Assembly: GCA_949292335.1 (NCBI GenBank)
Contig: CASEYY010000024.1
Span: 1-33,898 of the forward strand
Reading direction: 5' to 3'
Origin: an uncultured Pseudomonadota bacterium
GTDB taxonomy: Bacteria; Pseudomonadota; Alphaproteobacteria; RF32; CAG-239
DNA length: 33,898 nt
Shown: positions 6,825 through 15,207 of the stretch, piece after piece
Layout: every line of letters starts with the position of its first letter
How positions within the stretch are numbered: position 1 is the stretch's first letter
Translations under genes and position numbers: made by a program
Notes under the pieces: model-generated
Databases searched by the model: none
What the model was told of the DNA's origin: nothing
The model's input: the letters and a program-made list of their open reading frames with translations, nothing else

Positions 6825-8150
6825 ATGGAAAAACTATATCGTTGTATCGGTATTATGACCGGAAACTCGCTTGACGCCGTTGATGTGGTGTTATCGGAGT
6901 TCTTAGGCTCGCAGATTAGGGATATTTGCGGAATATCACAAGCTATTCCGGCCTCACTCAGCGACAGGTTTCGCACTCTTAAATCGTGGTTAGCACAAAA
7001 CAACGGCGATATTGTAGCCTATGTTGCCGCCCATCCTGATGATTTTAGAAGCCTACACGATGATTACATTAAATTGGTTGCCTCAACCGTAAACCGCTTA
7101 CTGTCAGAAAATAGTATTGATAAGACGACTGTTGATGCCATCGGCTTTCATGGACAGACTTGCGGACACCGCCCGCCCTCTATTGCCAAGAGCAAAAATC
7201 CCGCCGACATTTACACTTTGCAAATCGGCAGCGGGCAAATGCTTGCCGATTTGACGGGCATTCCGGTGGTTTACGATTTTCGCTCCGACGATATTATGAA
7301 TTTGGGCGAGGGGGCTCCCTTGGCTCCGGTTCACAATCAGCATATTGCCAAAGATTTGCAAAGTAAAAACATCTTTCCGGTTGCGTTTTGCAACGGTGGC
7401 AATACCGGAAATTTTGCCATTATCTCAACAAATGTTAATACCGGCAAAGACATAGTCTTAGGCTGGGACACCGGTCCGTTTAATCATTTTCCGGATTTGC
7501 TCATGCAAAAAGAAAAAGGCTTGCCTTGCGACATGGATGGCCAAACCGGCCGTCAAGGCAAGATTAATTATGAGCTTTTGCGTCAACTGTTTAATCAAGC
7601 GGCCGTTACCGATACAAAAGAAAATTTTATCACCGCCCTGCCGCCCAAATCATCTGATCCCGCTTGGTATAGAAATATCCCCGAATTATCGGATAACAAA
7701 TTAACTTTGGCCGACCGGGTGCGAACGGCCGAATTTTTCAGTGCTTATATTATGACCTATAATTTGAGCCTAATTCCCGATGATATTAAGCAGCCGGAAT
7801 ATTTCTTGCTTTTTGGCGGCGGGTGGAAAAATCCGATTGTTTTGCAAGATTTTAAGGATTTACTAAATGGTGAGGCAAAAGTTTTGCCGGAGCATGAAGA
7901 TGTTTTTGTCAAAATAAAAAATCCTAATGCCACAATTAAATATTCCGATGATTTCGGGTATGACGGTAAATATATGGAAGCCAGAATTTTTGCCGATATG
8001 GCCAGATGTTATTTGACTAAAGAACCGTTTTCCTACCCCGAAACTACCGGTTGCAAAGAGCCTACGGTTGGCGGAATTGTGGCTAAACCCCAAGGAAATG
8101 ACTCGAGAATGTGGTCACGAGCCGCTCTCGGTTGGGCGAAAGGTCGCTAA
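6825..8150 (+). CDS. anmK: Anhydro-N-acetylmuramic acid kinase (AnmK-like), long and divergent
   Basis: AnmK phosphorylates and opens 1,6-anhydro-MurNAc, a cytosolic step of peptidoglycan recycling. The ASKHA-fold landmarks are present in order: GIMTGNSLDAVDVVLSE at 9-25, GFHGQTCGHRPPS near 108-120, QIGSGQMLADLTGIPVVYDF, EGAPLAPVH, GWDTGPFNHFPD with the expected catalytic Asp, and FLLFGGGWKNP. At 441 residues it is about 70 longer than E. coli AnmK (369). Several family positions differ: the usual NIGGIAN reads CNGGNTGN, and the TGRE segment reads as KSSDPAWYRN. It may act on a related sugar, or be an alphaproteobacterial subtype. The start ATG has only a weak AGG upstream. It is monocistronic, between its own promoter and a terminator. 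Confidence 0.85.
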   Translation: MEKLYRCIGIMTGNSLDAVDVVLSEFLGSQIRDICGISQAIPASLSDRFRTLKSWLAQNNGDIVAYVAAHPDDFRSLHDDYIKLVASTVNRLLSENSIDKTTVDAIGFHGQTCGHRPPSIAKSKNPADIYTLQIGSGQMLADLTGIPVVYDFRSDDIMNLGEGAPLAPVHNQHIAKDLQSKNIFPVAFCNGGNTGNFAIISTNVNTGKDIVLGWDTGPFNHFPDLLMQKEKGLPCDMDGQTGRQGKINYELLRQLFNQAAVTDTKENFITALPPKSSDPAWYRNIPELSDNKLTLADRVRTAEFFSAYIMTYNLSLIPDDIKQPEYFLLFGGGWKNPIVLQDFKDLLNGEAKVLPEHEDVFVKIKNPNATIKYSDDFGYDGKYMEARIFADMARCYLTKEPFSYPETTGCKEPTVGGIVAKPQGNDSRMWSRAALGWAKGR

Positions 8151-8158
8151 TCAAAAAA

Positions 8159-8184
8159 AAGGCGGTTTTCAAACCGCCTTTTTT
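8159..8184. terminator. Bidirectional terminator
   Basis: AAGGCGGTTT and AAACCGCCTT form a perfect 10-bp stem with a two-base loop, flanked by A and T runs. It lies between convergent genes and can serve both strands. Confidence 0.9.
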
Positions 8185-8189
8185 ATCAA

Positions 8190-9473
8190 CTACAGCGAAT
8201 TTTTACTCAGGAAATCTTTGTTTTCGCCGGATTTCAAAACACTCATTCCCACCTCATCAAAAATACTGCAGACATCTTCCATCGTCATAATTTCAGACAT
8301 GTCATCCTGCCAAGACAAATTTTCCGCAGGAATATTGGCTTGTTGTGAAATCGCCGCCAAAGTCAAAGATTTTTTCAGCCAATTAAATTCTTCAGCGATT
8401 GATTTTTCCATAAATTCTTGAGCCTGCGGTGTAATATAGGTTTGTTGCAAACCTTCGATGGTAAGCCCTTGAGTTGCTAATTCTGCCTCTAAATTTTCAA
8501 TATCTTTAGCAAAATAAGTCCTAAATTCATTGGGATAGATTTTTAACTCATAACCGGCTTTTTTGCAAAAATCGGAATATGCTTGGGTATGACGATAAAT
8601 AAATCCGACCGAAGCTCCGATTTTTTCTTCTTGCTCTTGCGTCCATGGGCTCTCTTGCGGACTAAAAATATTGGCAAGAGATATAACGGTTCCGAAGATT
8701 AAGAAAAAAATCTCCCAAGGTAAAAACTTTTTAACCAAAGGTTTTTGCAAAGTTTCCGTGGTATAACGATTTACTGCTCGCTGTACCGGCAACAAAAGAA
8801 AAGTTGTTGCGAGATACAAAACTAATATCGTCAAACCGAGAACTAGTAATAATTCAATATTTATATTACCGTTGGCCAAATAGCCGATAATAGAAATTAC
8901 CACATAAGACAACAGATAAAGCACGCCGTATAAAACCAAAGATTTTTTAGGCTTTATGGTTCTATTCATATTCTTGAACAAAAAGGGCATGGTCAGAGGA
9001 TAAAACCATGCTCTGATATAAGGGTTAATGTCATCTTTGGTGGTTTTTTGATAAACATCCCAGTTTTTAAAATTCCAATAAAGCAAATAAAATCCGCCGG
9101 TGATAATAGCTCCGATAATTAGTCTTAGTGACGATATGGCAAAATACTCCACTGGTTTATTCAAGTCGGCACCTTTATGTTCTTCAACAAACTCTTTTCG
9201 ATACTTTTTATAGGCACGATTGGCAATAAATCCGGCTATTATGTGAGATATTAGAAAACCGATAACAAATGCAAGGCCGAAAAATGTAAATATCAGCAAG
9301 GGAATAGACAGAGCAAATGGCAGTAAGGCAAAAACCAGAAAATAACCGTCCATCCCTACATATAAGAAGTAGAACGAAGAAAATAGGAAGGCCCACAGAT
9401 TAAAGGGTGCATTGTGGGTTTTATTTTCTTTAATTTCTTTTTTTAAGAGTTTAAGTTTTTCATAGACATCCAT
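8190..9473 (-). CDS. Polytopic inner-membrane protein (DUF2628-like N-terminus)
   Basis: A 427-residue protein. The opening (APFNLWAFLFSSFYFLYVGM, about 22-41) resembles the DUF2628 pattern of Asn-Trp-aromatic followed by a membrane pair. Hydrophobic segments lie near 25-40, 43-62, 64-88, 110-132, 175-200, 205-228 and 252-270, so about seven membrane helices are expected. The section NINPY-like DINPYIRAWFYPLTMPFLFK between helices may be amphipathic. The last 150 residues are soluble, helical and acidic, with no known motif. The start is supported by GGAG 8 bases before the ATG. Function is unknown. The gene is monocistronic and ends in the shared terminator. Confidence 0.75.
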   Translation of the reverse strand: MDVYEKLKLLKKEIKENKTHNAPFNLWAFLFSSFYFLYVGMDGYFLVFALLPFALSIPLLIFTFFGLAFVIGFLISHIIAGFIANRAYKKYRKEFVEEHKGADLNKPVEYFAISSLRLIIGAIITGGFYLLYWNFKNWDVYQKTTKDDINPYIRAWFYPLTMPFLFKNMNRTIKPKKSLVLYGVLYLLSYVVISIIGYLANGNINIELLLVLGLTILVLYLATTFLLLPVQRAVNRYTTETLQKPLVKKFLPWEIFFLIFGTVISLANIFSPQESPWTQEQEEKIGASVGFIYRHTQAYSDFCKKAGYELKIYPNEFRTYFAKDIENLEAELATQGLTIEGLQQTYITPQAQEFMEKSIAEEFNWLKKSLTLAAISQQANIPAENLSWQDDMSEIMTMEDVCSIFDEVGMSVLKSGENKDFLSKNSL

Positions 9474-9627
9474 AATATAATCTCCGAAATAAACACAATA
9501 ACAGGTATAAGGTTAATATGTTTTTGCAAAAAATCAATTTTTATTTTATAAGGTAATAATCATATTTGTATGATACCTATCAGCTCAGAATAGATATGAA
9601 AGGCAATCCTTTGGATTATTAAAAGAT

Positions 9628-10101
9628 ATGAGACTTTATATTACCGGAGGCCCCGGCAGCGGTAAAACCACCTATGCCAAAAGGTTAGCCGCCCTACATA
9701 ATATTCCGCATTTTGACTTTGATTATTTGAACTGGGCCGGTGTTGGTGAGCATATGTATGACTGCAAACGCGATAAGGCCGAGAGAGCCGAAATGCTGCA
9801 AACTATATTAAACACAAATCACGACTGGATTTGCGAGGGGGTGTATTTTGGCGATTGGGTGATGCCAATGCTGTCAAAGGTTGATAAGGTTATTATTTTA
9901 CAAACCCCGAGATATCTAAGGCACTTACGGTGTCTCAAACGTTTTATCGTACGCAAGCTGGGGTTTGAAAAGACGCAAGGCAAGGAAAGTTTTTCTGCTA
10001 TGTTGCGGTTATTAAAGTGGAATCAACAATACGATACGGAGTACTTGCCGATGGTTCTAGATAAACTTAAGCAGCGATACATAGATTTTGAGTTTGCCTA
10101 A
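9628..10101 (+). CDS. P-loop kinase of the adenylate-kinase/FlaR-like type
   Basis: A 157-residue NTP-binding protein. A Walker A motif, GGPGSGKTT, sits at 7-15 right after the first strand. HFDFDYLNW (about 29-37) supplies an acidic substrate or metal site. WICEGVYFGDWV (about 72-83) and VDKVIILQTP (strand four) follow, and RHLRCLKRFIVRK gives the basic lid region. This layout is that of small nucleoside-kinase-like proteins often labelled topology modulation protein or shikimate/adenylate kinase-like; the substrate is not known. Length is slightly short for the group (about 170-180). A strong terminator follows directly. Its start lacks an obvious ribosome binding site. Confidence 0.8.
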   Translation: MRLYITGGPGSGKTTYAKRLAALHNIPHFDFDYLNWAGVGEHMYDCKRDKAERAEMLQTILNTNHDWICEGVYFGDWVMPMLSKVDKVIILQTPRYLRHLRCLKRFIVRKLGFEKTQGKESFSAMLRLLKWNQQYDTEYLPMVLDKLKQRYIDFEFA

Positions 10102-10107
10102 AAAGTC

Positions 10108-10137
10108 AAAAGACGCCTATTAAAATAGGCGTCTTTT
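10108..10137. terminator. Bidirectional terminator
   Basis: AAAAGACGCCTAT and ATAGGCGTCTTTT form a perfect 13-bp stem around a 4-base loop. It separates convergent genes and can end both. Confidence 0.9.
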
Positions 10138-10145
10138 ATTAAATG

Positions 10146-10658
10146 TTAAAAGGGTAAGAACTTTCCGCAATAGCGAATTTTAGCCTTTTTTGCCTCCTCA
10201 TCATAATAGTCACTGGAAAGCTCTGTGCAAGGCTCGTCGAATTTGACAATCCAGTTGTGTTCTTGCAAGAACTTGCCAATGGCAAAATACTCTCCTTGCA
10301 AAATTGGCTTGTCCAATTTTCTTAAGTGATTGTTTATGCCTTTTATATCAAGACACATATCCTCACAAAAACTAACCTCCGGCAATCTTGCAACATCGGC
10401 ATGTTCGCGTAAAGCTTCCGGCAATTCATTCAATTCAATATATGAAAATGAATCGCTCAAGGGGAACAGTCCGATAGGATTTAGATTTTTCCCTTTGTTA
10501 AACGGAAGTCTCACCTTTCTGCCATCACAAACACAAAGCAAATCATAATCATGATATTCCCTTGCCTCTGTAAAGTTTCTGATGTTAATGACAGAAATGT
10601 CATTCTCTTTCATCAGCTCTGTAATTTTTTTCAGTGCTTCTAATTTTTTTGATTCCAT
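10146..10658 (-). CDS. Hypothetical cytosolic protein
   Basis: A 170-residue soluble protein with no membrane segment or signal. It begins with a charged helix (about 1-20) and continues with VINIRNFTEAREYHDYDLLC and CDGRKVRLPFNKGKNLN, suggesting alternating strands. Four Cys residues (near 42, 44, 98 and 102) and another near 143 and 164 are not spaced as a clear metal site. It is downstream of the YcgN-type gene on the same strand, with a 29-base gap, so the two may be cotranscribed. I do not recognise the family. Confidence 0.65.
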   Translation of the reverse strand: MESKKLEALKKITELMKENDISVINIRNFTEAREYHDYDLLCVCDGRKVRLPFNKGKNLNPIGLFPLSDSFSYIELNELPEALREHADVARLPEVSFCEDMCLDIKGINNHLRKLDKPILQGEYFAIGKFLQEHNWIVKFDEPCTELSSDYYDEEAKKAKIRYCGKFLPF

Positions 10659-10687
10659 AATTAATAATTTTTGTTAGACATTTTTGC

Positions 10688-11239
10688 TTAACTTTGAGAT
10701 GATGTTTTGTGCTTTACAGGGTAAACAGCTACAATATTCGGGGCGTATTCATCCATCAGTTTATCCATCTCTTCTCTGGTTTTTCCTTCGGTCCAGCCTA
10801 ATTCCTTACTTTTTTTGATTAAAGAACCTTGGGCTTCGGTCAGTTCACGGATTGACCTTATATTCATTGTATTTACGGTTTTTCCGGCGATGATTGCCGA
10901 GTTAGGGTCGCCGGTTATCAAAGGATGATAGTCAGGCAACGGCTTACCGTCATACAACAAACGATAGGGACAATCTTCCGGCAAATCCTCGGGCGATTCT
11001 TCCAATAACTTAAGGTCTACCTTCCGACAAATATCTCCGGCCACCTCATCTCTTTTGTCGTAGCAAGAACAACATCCGTGTTCAATGTCAAAGAACTTAC
11101 AGACATAGTCTGTGAACACTACATTCTCTCCATCGGAGATTTTACACAAGCAGCATCTGCCGCATTTCATACAAATCTGCTCCCATTCATCTTTAGAAAG
11201 CTGAGCAATTTTTTCTTTACCATAAAAATTTTTATCCAT
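10688..11239 (-). CDS. YcgN-type cysteine cluster protein (UPF0260)
   Basis: A 183-residue protein. The segment WEQICMKCGRCCLCKI at 19-34 gives the Cys cluster (C23, C26, C29, C30, C32). It is followed by FTDYVCKFFDIEHGCCSCYD, and later by DCPYRLLYDGKPLPDYHPLI, which closely follows the conserved order of the YcgN/UPF0260 family, itself related to the YkgJ zinc/iron-chelating domain family. Metal binding is expected from the Cys layout; the physiological role is not known for the family. The C-terminal 60 residues (INIRSIRELTEAQ onward) are longer than the minimal core. It is followed closely by an unknown gene that may be in the same transcript. Confidence 0.88.
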   Translation of the reverse strand: MDKNFYGKEKIAQLSKDEWEQICMKCGRCCLCKISDGENVVFTDYVCKFFDIEHGCCSCYDKRDEVAGDICRKVDLKLLEESPEDLPEDCPYRLLYDGKPLPDYHPLITGDPNSAIIAGKTVNTMNIRSIRELTEAQGSLIKKSKELGWTEGKTREEMDKLMDEYAPNIVAVYPVKHKTSSQS

Positions 11240-11329
11240 AATTGTAAATTTTAAGACATAGCCAAAGTAACACTATTTTGTCCAAAATCAACAAAAATGT
11301 TCATAAATTATGTAAAAAAATTAAATCTT

Positions 11330-12871
11330 TTAGTTTCTTACTTCTTTACCGTAAAGCAACCAGTCGTAGAGGTTAGATTTTTTTCTGACATTAATATCCA
11401 TGTCTTCAACACTCATCTTACCTTCGGTCAAGGTTGGAATATCAGAAAACATAGATGTTCCCAAGCCCAGACGGTGCCCGTCAATTTTAGCTCCCAAACT
11501 TTCAACAATGGTGGGATAAATATCAAACGGTGTAAAAATACGGTTTTGCGTATTTGCCGCCGCCACCGGCGAGTTGATAAATATGTTAATCGGCTTACGG
11601 TTCATTTCCTTAGTAAATATTGGATTCATGGTCAGATGATCACCGACTACCACAACCACGCTGTCCTTGTAGAATTCTTGTCCTTTTAGCCAAGCGATAA
11701 AATCTGATATTTGCTTATCGGCACAAGACACCACATTTTCGATACTGTTGTATGAGCCATATTTTCTTTCGCACACATCATCGGAGAATTTTGCGGTTCC
11801 GTAGTGGGTATCGAGCGTCATCAGGGTAAAGGCAAAAGGTTTATTTTGTTTAGCCAACGAGGCAAGTTCGTCTTTTGCATAGGCAAATACTTGTTTGTCA
11901 TACATTTTGGTAGTCTTTTCAAACGAAATTTCAATATCCCCGCGTTCGGCATAGTAGTTGGTATCAAGCAACTTGGGGTCGCCGTGAGATTGTAAAAATT
12001 TATCCATTCCGGCAAATTCGCCGTTTGAGCCGATAAGAAAGCTCTGTTCATAACCTTCTTGTTTTAAGATATCATAAAGACACCAGGCTTTGGGAAAGAA
12101 GCCGTTTTTGGGCTGGAACCAGTTCGGATCGTTAATCGGTAGCTGTATCGGGGCACCACAGGTTTGAGCAAACAAACCGGCCTGTGTCCATTGGGTGCCG
12201 TCGATTTCATAAGATCCGCCGAAGTACTTGTTATCGCTAAAATTAATATTTTCTTGGGCTAATTTATGCAAGCCTGGAAGCAAGTCATACTTAAAATAGT
12301 TATGTTCCGGAGTTTTGGCATAAGTTGCTTCTATCGATTCGGCAAAAATCAATATCAAGTTTCTTTTGTGTTTAGGGAAGGTAATTTTTACATTTTGCGG
12401 AATGACATAATTTTCTTCGTAGAAGTTAGATGTTTCGCTTTTATATTTGTGGAAAGTAATCATATTCCAGACATTCATCCTGAAAAAAACGAATATAAAG
12501 CAAAACACAAGCCAACATAAGCTCAAGAGTAAACGTTTTTGATAAATTTTTTCTCTGAATGCATCAATTATTTTAACATGGAATTTATATTTCCGGCAAA
12601 AGAATATAGCCAAAATGACTACAATTATGGCTCCGGTCATAACTGTATTTTTCAAAAAGCTCATAATCATACGAATTTCGGAGGTAAAAGGCATATTGAG
12701 GTGAAACATAATTTGTTCGTATGTAACTTCTCCGAATTTTTCAACGACCCAGTTGGCAGAAGAAAAGAGCATAAAACCAATAAAGAATATAAACAGAGCC
12801 AACATAATTATCCCTCCGGTACAACAAAAAATAACGGCTCTTGATTTTATCTTTTTATGATGATTAGTCAA
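11330..12871 (-). CDS. OpgB-like phosphoglycerol transferase (LTA synthase/sulfatase superfamily)
   Basis: A 513-residue membrane enzyme. Membrane helices lie near 12-38, 78-93 and 114-132, followed by a periplasmic sulfatase-like domain. NLILIFAESIEATY (E178 metal ligand), GTQWTQAG (T229 aligns with the nucleophilic Thr of GWTIAG in E. coli OpgB), FFPKAWCLYDILKQEGYE, SNGEFAGMDKF and VVGDHLTMNP (D411, H412) follow E. coli OpgB closely. OpgB moves phosphoglycerol from phosphatidylglycerol to periplasmic glucans, fitting the opgG/opgH genes at 28.7-32.6 kb. Start is uncertain: a TTG at 12871 gives a positive-inside N-terminus and a full first helix but lacks a ribosome binding site, while the ATG at 12805 has GGAGGG 6 bases upstream but begins inside the helix. 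It lies 19 bases after the GDPD-like gene. Confidence 0.85.
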   Translation of the reverse strand: MTNHHKKIKSRAVIFCCTGGIIMLALFIFFIGFMLFSSANWVVEKFGEVTYEQIMFHLNMPFTSEIRMIMSFLKNTVMTGAIIVVILAIFFCRKYKFHVKIIDAFREKIYQKRLLLSLCWLVFCFIFVFFRMNVWNMITFHKYKSETSNFYEENYVIPQNVKITFPKHKRNLILIFAESIEATYAKTPEHNYFKYDLLPGLHKLAQENINFSDNKYFGGSYEIDGTQWTQAGLFAQTCGAPIQLPINDPNWFQPKNGFFPKAWCLYDILKQEGYEQSFLIGSNGEFAGMDKFLQSHGDPKLLDTNYYAERGDIEISFEKTTKMYDKQVFAYAKDELASLAKQNKPFAFTLMTLDTHYGTAKFSDDVCERKYGSYNSIENVVSCADKQISDFIAWLKGQEFYKDSVVVVVGDHLTMNPIFTKEMNRKPINIFINSPVAAANTQNRIFTPFDIYPTIVESLGAKIDGHRLGLGTSMFSDIPTLTEGKMSVEDMDINVRKKSNLYDWLLYGKEVRN

Positions 12872-12890
12872 GAGCCAAGGTGAGAATAAA

Positions 12891-13724
12891 TTAATCCAAA
12901 GAACGCAAAGTGTCGGTGTCGACCAAATCGATATATTTATTGAGATACTTTTTTATTTCTGTAGGATTCTCAACGATTTTGAATCTTGGGTTGCCATATA
13001 AAATAACGGTAGTTCCTTTTGCGTGCAATTCGCCGATATAATCCAAGTTTTTCTCAAAAGATTTTTCGCCCAATATTACCGATTTGACATTCATCCAATC
13101 CATAAAGACTTTATAGATTTCTTTAACGCCGCGTCGACCGCCCTTGAGCCGGAGTGTCGGATATTTCACATCCGCACGCAAAGCTCTGGCGTAGCCGATT
13201 AAGCCGTAGACTTGTAATATTACGCGGTCGCGATATGGAGCAAAAACTTCTGCCAAATGTTCAATATCGCGAGCTTTGTCGATAAGCAATACCCAATCGG
13301 GATATTTTTCCATTAAGGCAATGATATCTTTTTCGTCCATAACGGTATATTCACCGTGAATTTTTGCCTTTTTGGCCTCGGCAAACGACATAGGCTCATC
13401 GCCTCTTTCGGTATTATCGGTTATATCATTAAATAATTTCCAATCATGGCCGGAGATATATTTGCCGTCAGAGGTTTTAATCAGATCAATTTCAACAAAT
13501 TTCATTCCGGCATTAATTGATTCTTCAACAGCCTCCAGAGAATTGCTATAAACTTTTCCGTCAATGGCACCGCCGCCGTGGGCAATAAGATTATAAGGTC
13601 CGTTATAAAACGGATATGGTTCGGTATCTTGAATATTTTTATATAAAGGCTCGGCAAATAATATGGCCGCAACAATTATAATCAAAACAAATGCAACAGA
13701 AAGTACGACAAAAAATTTTTTCAC
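12891..13724 (-). CDS. Glycerophosphodiester phosphodiesterase-like, membrane-anchored
   Basis: The start is a GTG at 13724 preceded by GAAAGGA 9 bases upstream; it gives a 277-residue protein that opens with MKKFFVVLSVAFVLIIIVAA, a signal anchor. The catalytic domain is that of the GDPD family: LIAHGGG (about 50-56), NSLEAVEESINAG, FVEIDLIKTSDGKYISGHDW (about 81-100). The usual HRG opening is HGGG and the usual PENT reads YSNS, so two conserved positions are altered and activity on typical glycerophosphodiesters is uncertain. The later DKARD and QVYG segments keep the TIM-barrel pattern. It sits 19 bases upstream of the OpgB-like gene, whose reaction turns over phosphatidylglycerol, so a shared role in phosphoglycerol chemistry is plausible but inferred. 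Confidence 0.82.
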   Translation of the reverse strand: MKKFFVVLSVAFVLIIIVAAILFAEPLYKNIQDTEPYPFYNGPYNLIAHGGGAIDGKVYSNSLEAVEESINAGMKFVEIDLIKTSDGKYISGHDWKLFNDITDNTERGDEPMSFAEAKKAKIHGEYTVMDEKDIIALMEKYPDWVLLIDKARDIEHLAEVFAPYRDRVILQVYGLIGYARALRADVKYPTLRLKGGRRGVKEIYKVFMDWMNVKSVILGEKSFEKNLDYIGELHAKGTTVILYGNPRFKIVENPTEIKKYLNKYIDLVDTDTLRSLD

Positions 13725-13896
13725 AAGAATTAGTCCTTTCACCAAATATACTACTAAACGGAGTACGACGATATCCGTATAACAATGGCAATAATATAGT
13801 AAATTTTGCGGTGCAAAACAGAAATATTTTCTTTTTTGTATAAAAGGGTATGTTATATTCCGCAAGATTGATTGGTTTAATTTAGGAGCTTGAGAC

Positions 13897-14511
13897 ATGA
13901 TAGGTAGTTTCGATTGGCAGCAGTTTTTCGGAGCATTTTTTGTTTTGTTTGCAATTATAGATATGCCGGGTTCTTTGCCGATAGTTATTTCTTTGCGTAA
14001 GAAAGGGAAGATTATTCGTCCCGTTAAGACAGCTGTTCTGGCATTTTTGATGTTTATGGTTTTTTACTTTGTCGGGGAAGCGTTTTTAAAGTTGTTTGGC
14101 GTTGACACGGCATCGTTTGCGGTAGCCGGTTCTTTGGTAATTTTTGTAATTTCGTGCGAGATGATATTGGATATTTCGATTTTTAAGGACACTTCGGAGA
14201 CGCCCAAAGATTCGAGCTTTTTCCCGCTTGTATTTCCGCTCATTGCCGGAGCCGGCGGTCTCACCACTATGTTAGCCATCCGCTCGCAATTTTCGCCGAT
14301 AAATTTGATATCGGCCATTTTTGCCAATATGATTTGTGTTTATGTAATTTTGCAACTCACCCGCCATATTGAGAAGCATATCAGTGCCGGTGTTTTATAC
14401 ATGGTCAAGAAGTTTTTCGGTATTATCTTGCTGGCTATCTCGGTAAAATTGTTTACCAGCAATATCACCATTTTGATAGAAGAGGTTATCGTAAACTCGA
14501 AGCTTGGCTAG
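13897..14511 (+). CDS. marC: MarC family inner-membrane protein
   Basis: A 204-residue protein with six expected membrane segments. The sequence LFAIIDMPGSLPIVISL near 17-33 is the MarC/UPF0056 signature, where a Pro sits in the first helix pair. The second repeat carries FFPLVFPLIAGAGGLTTMLA near 107-126. The family is widespread and was once linked to multiple antibiotic resistance, which was later withdrawn; its role remains unclear. AGGAG lies 8 bases before the ATG. Its end overlaps the end of radC by 4 bases in a tail-to-tail arrangement. Divergent from the GDPD-like gene. Confidence 0.9.
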   Translation: MIGSFDWQQFFGAFFVLFAIIDMPGSLPIVISLRKKGKIIRPVKTAVLAFLMFMVFYFVGEAFLKLFGVDTASFAVAGSLVIFVISCEMILDISIFKDTSETPKDSSFFPLVFPLIAGAGGLTTMLAIRSQFSPINLISAIFANMICVYVILQLTRHIEKHISAGVLYMVKKFFGIILLAISVKLFTSNITILIEEVIVNSKLG

Positions 14512-15197
14512 ATAAGACCGTGTTCACGGAATGAGAAGTAGGAGCTTTTGCTGATAATAATATGCTCTTGCAGTCTAAGCCCCATAATCTCGCAAGCTTC
14601 GGCTACTTTCTTGGTAATAATTTTATCATTTTCCGAGGGCTTGGTATTTCCTGACGGGTGATTATGAACCATAATTATGCTAACTGCCTTGTTTTCCATT
14701 GCCGACTTGACAATATCGCGTGGAGAGGCGGAAACACCGGTCAGCGAACCGCGTTGTGTCAGCTCGGTTTTAATAACTTTTAATTTAGCATCAAGGTAGA
14801 TGATGTGCAATTCCTCGACATCGGAATAAGCCATAGTACAACGGCAAAAATCAATTAGGCTGTCGATATTGAGCAAAACCGGCATATCGTCGGAGGCCAA
14901 ATTTTGCCAAGATAATCTTTGTGCCGCGGCTCTGATAATCTTCAAAACGGTGACCGCACTGTCTTTAATGCCGTTTATTTCCATAAGTTGTGACGGAGTA
15001 GCGTTAATCACTCCGGCAAAATCACCAAAAGTTTTGATAAGTTGTTTGGCGATAGGTTTTACATCGCGTCTGGGGATAGCAAGGGTTAAGATAAGCTCAA
15101 TCAGCTCATAATCGGCCATATCTCTGCCGTCGCTTTTTATAAAACGTTCTTTAAGCCTTTTACGGTGTCCGATATAATCAGGAGTTTCGTCAGTCAT
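14508..15197 (-). CDS. radC: RadC family JAB/MPN-domain protein
   Basis: A 229-residue protein. The N-terminal half (about 10-95) has the helix-hairpin-helix region (LMEINGIKDSAVTVLKII). The C-terminal half is the JAB1/MPN-type domain with MVHNHPSGNTKPSEND: H178, H180 and D191 are the zinc ligands. E. coli RadC was renamed after its DNA-repair role was not confirmed, and the family's biochemical role is unsettled. Length is normal. It is the last gene of the sfsA-map-radC operon, 10 bases after map. The end overlaps marC by 4 bases. Confidence 0.93.
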   Translation of the reverse strand: MTDETPDYIGHRKRLKERFIKSDGRDMADYELIELILTLAIPRRDVKPIAKQLIKTFGDFAGVINATPSQLMEINGIKDSAVTVLKIIRAAAQRLSWQNLASDDMPVLLNIDSLIDFCRCTMAYSDVEELHIIYLDAKLKVIKTELTQRGSLTGVSASPRDIVKSAMENKAVSIIMVHNHPSGNTKPSENDKIITKKVAEACEIMGLRLQEHIIISKSSYFSFREHGLI

Positions 15198-15207
15198 AGT
15201 TCACTAT

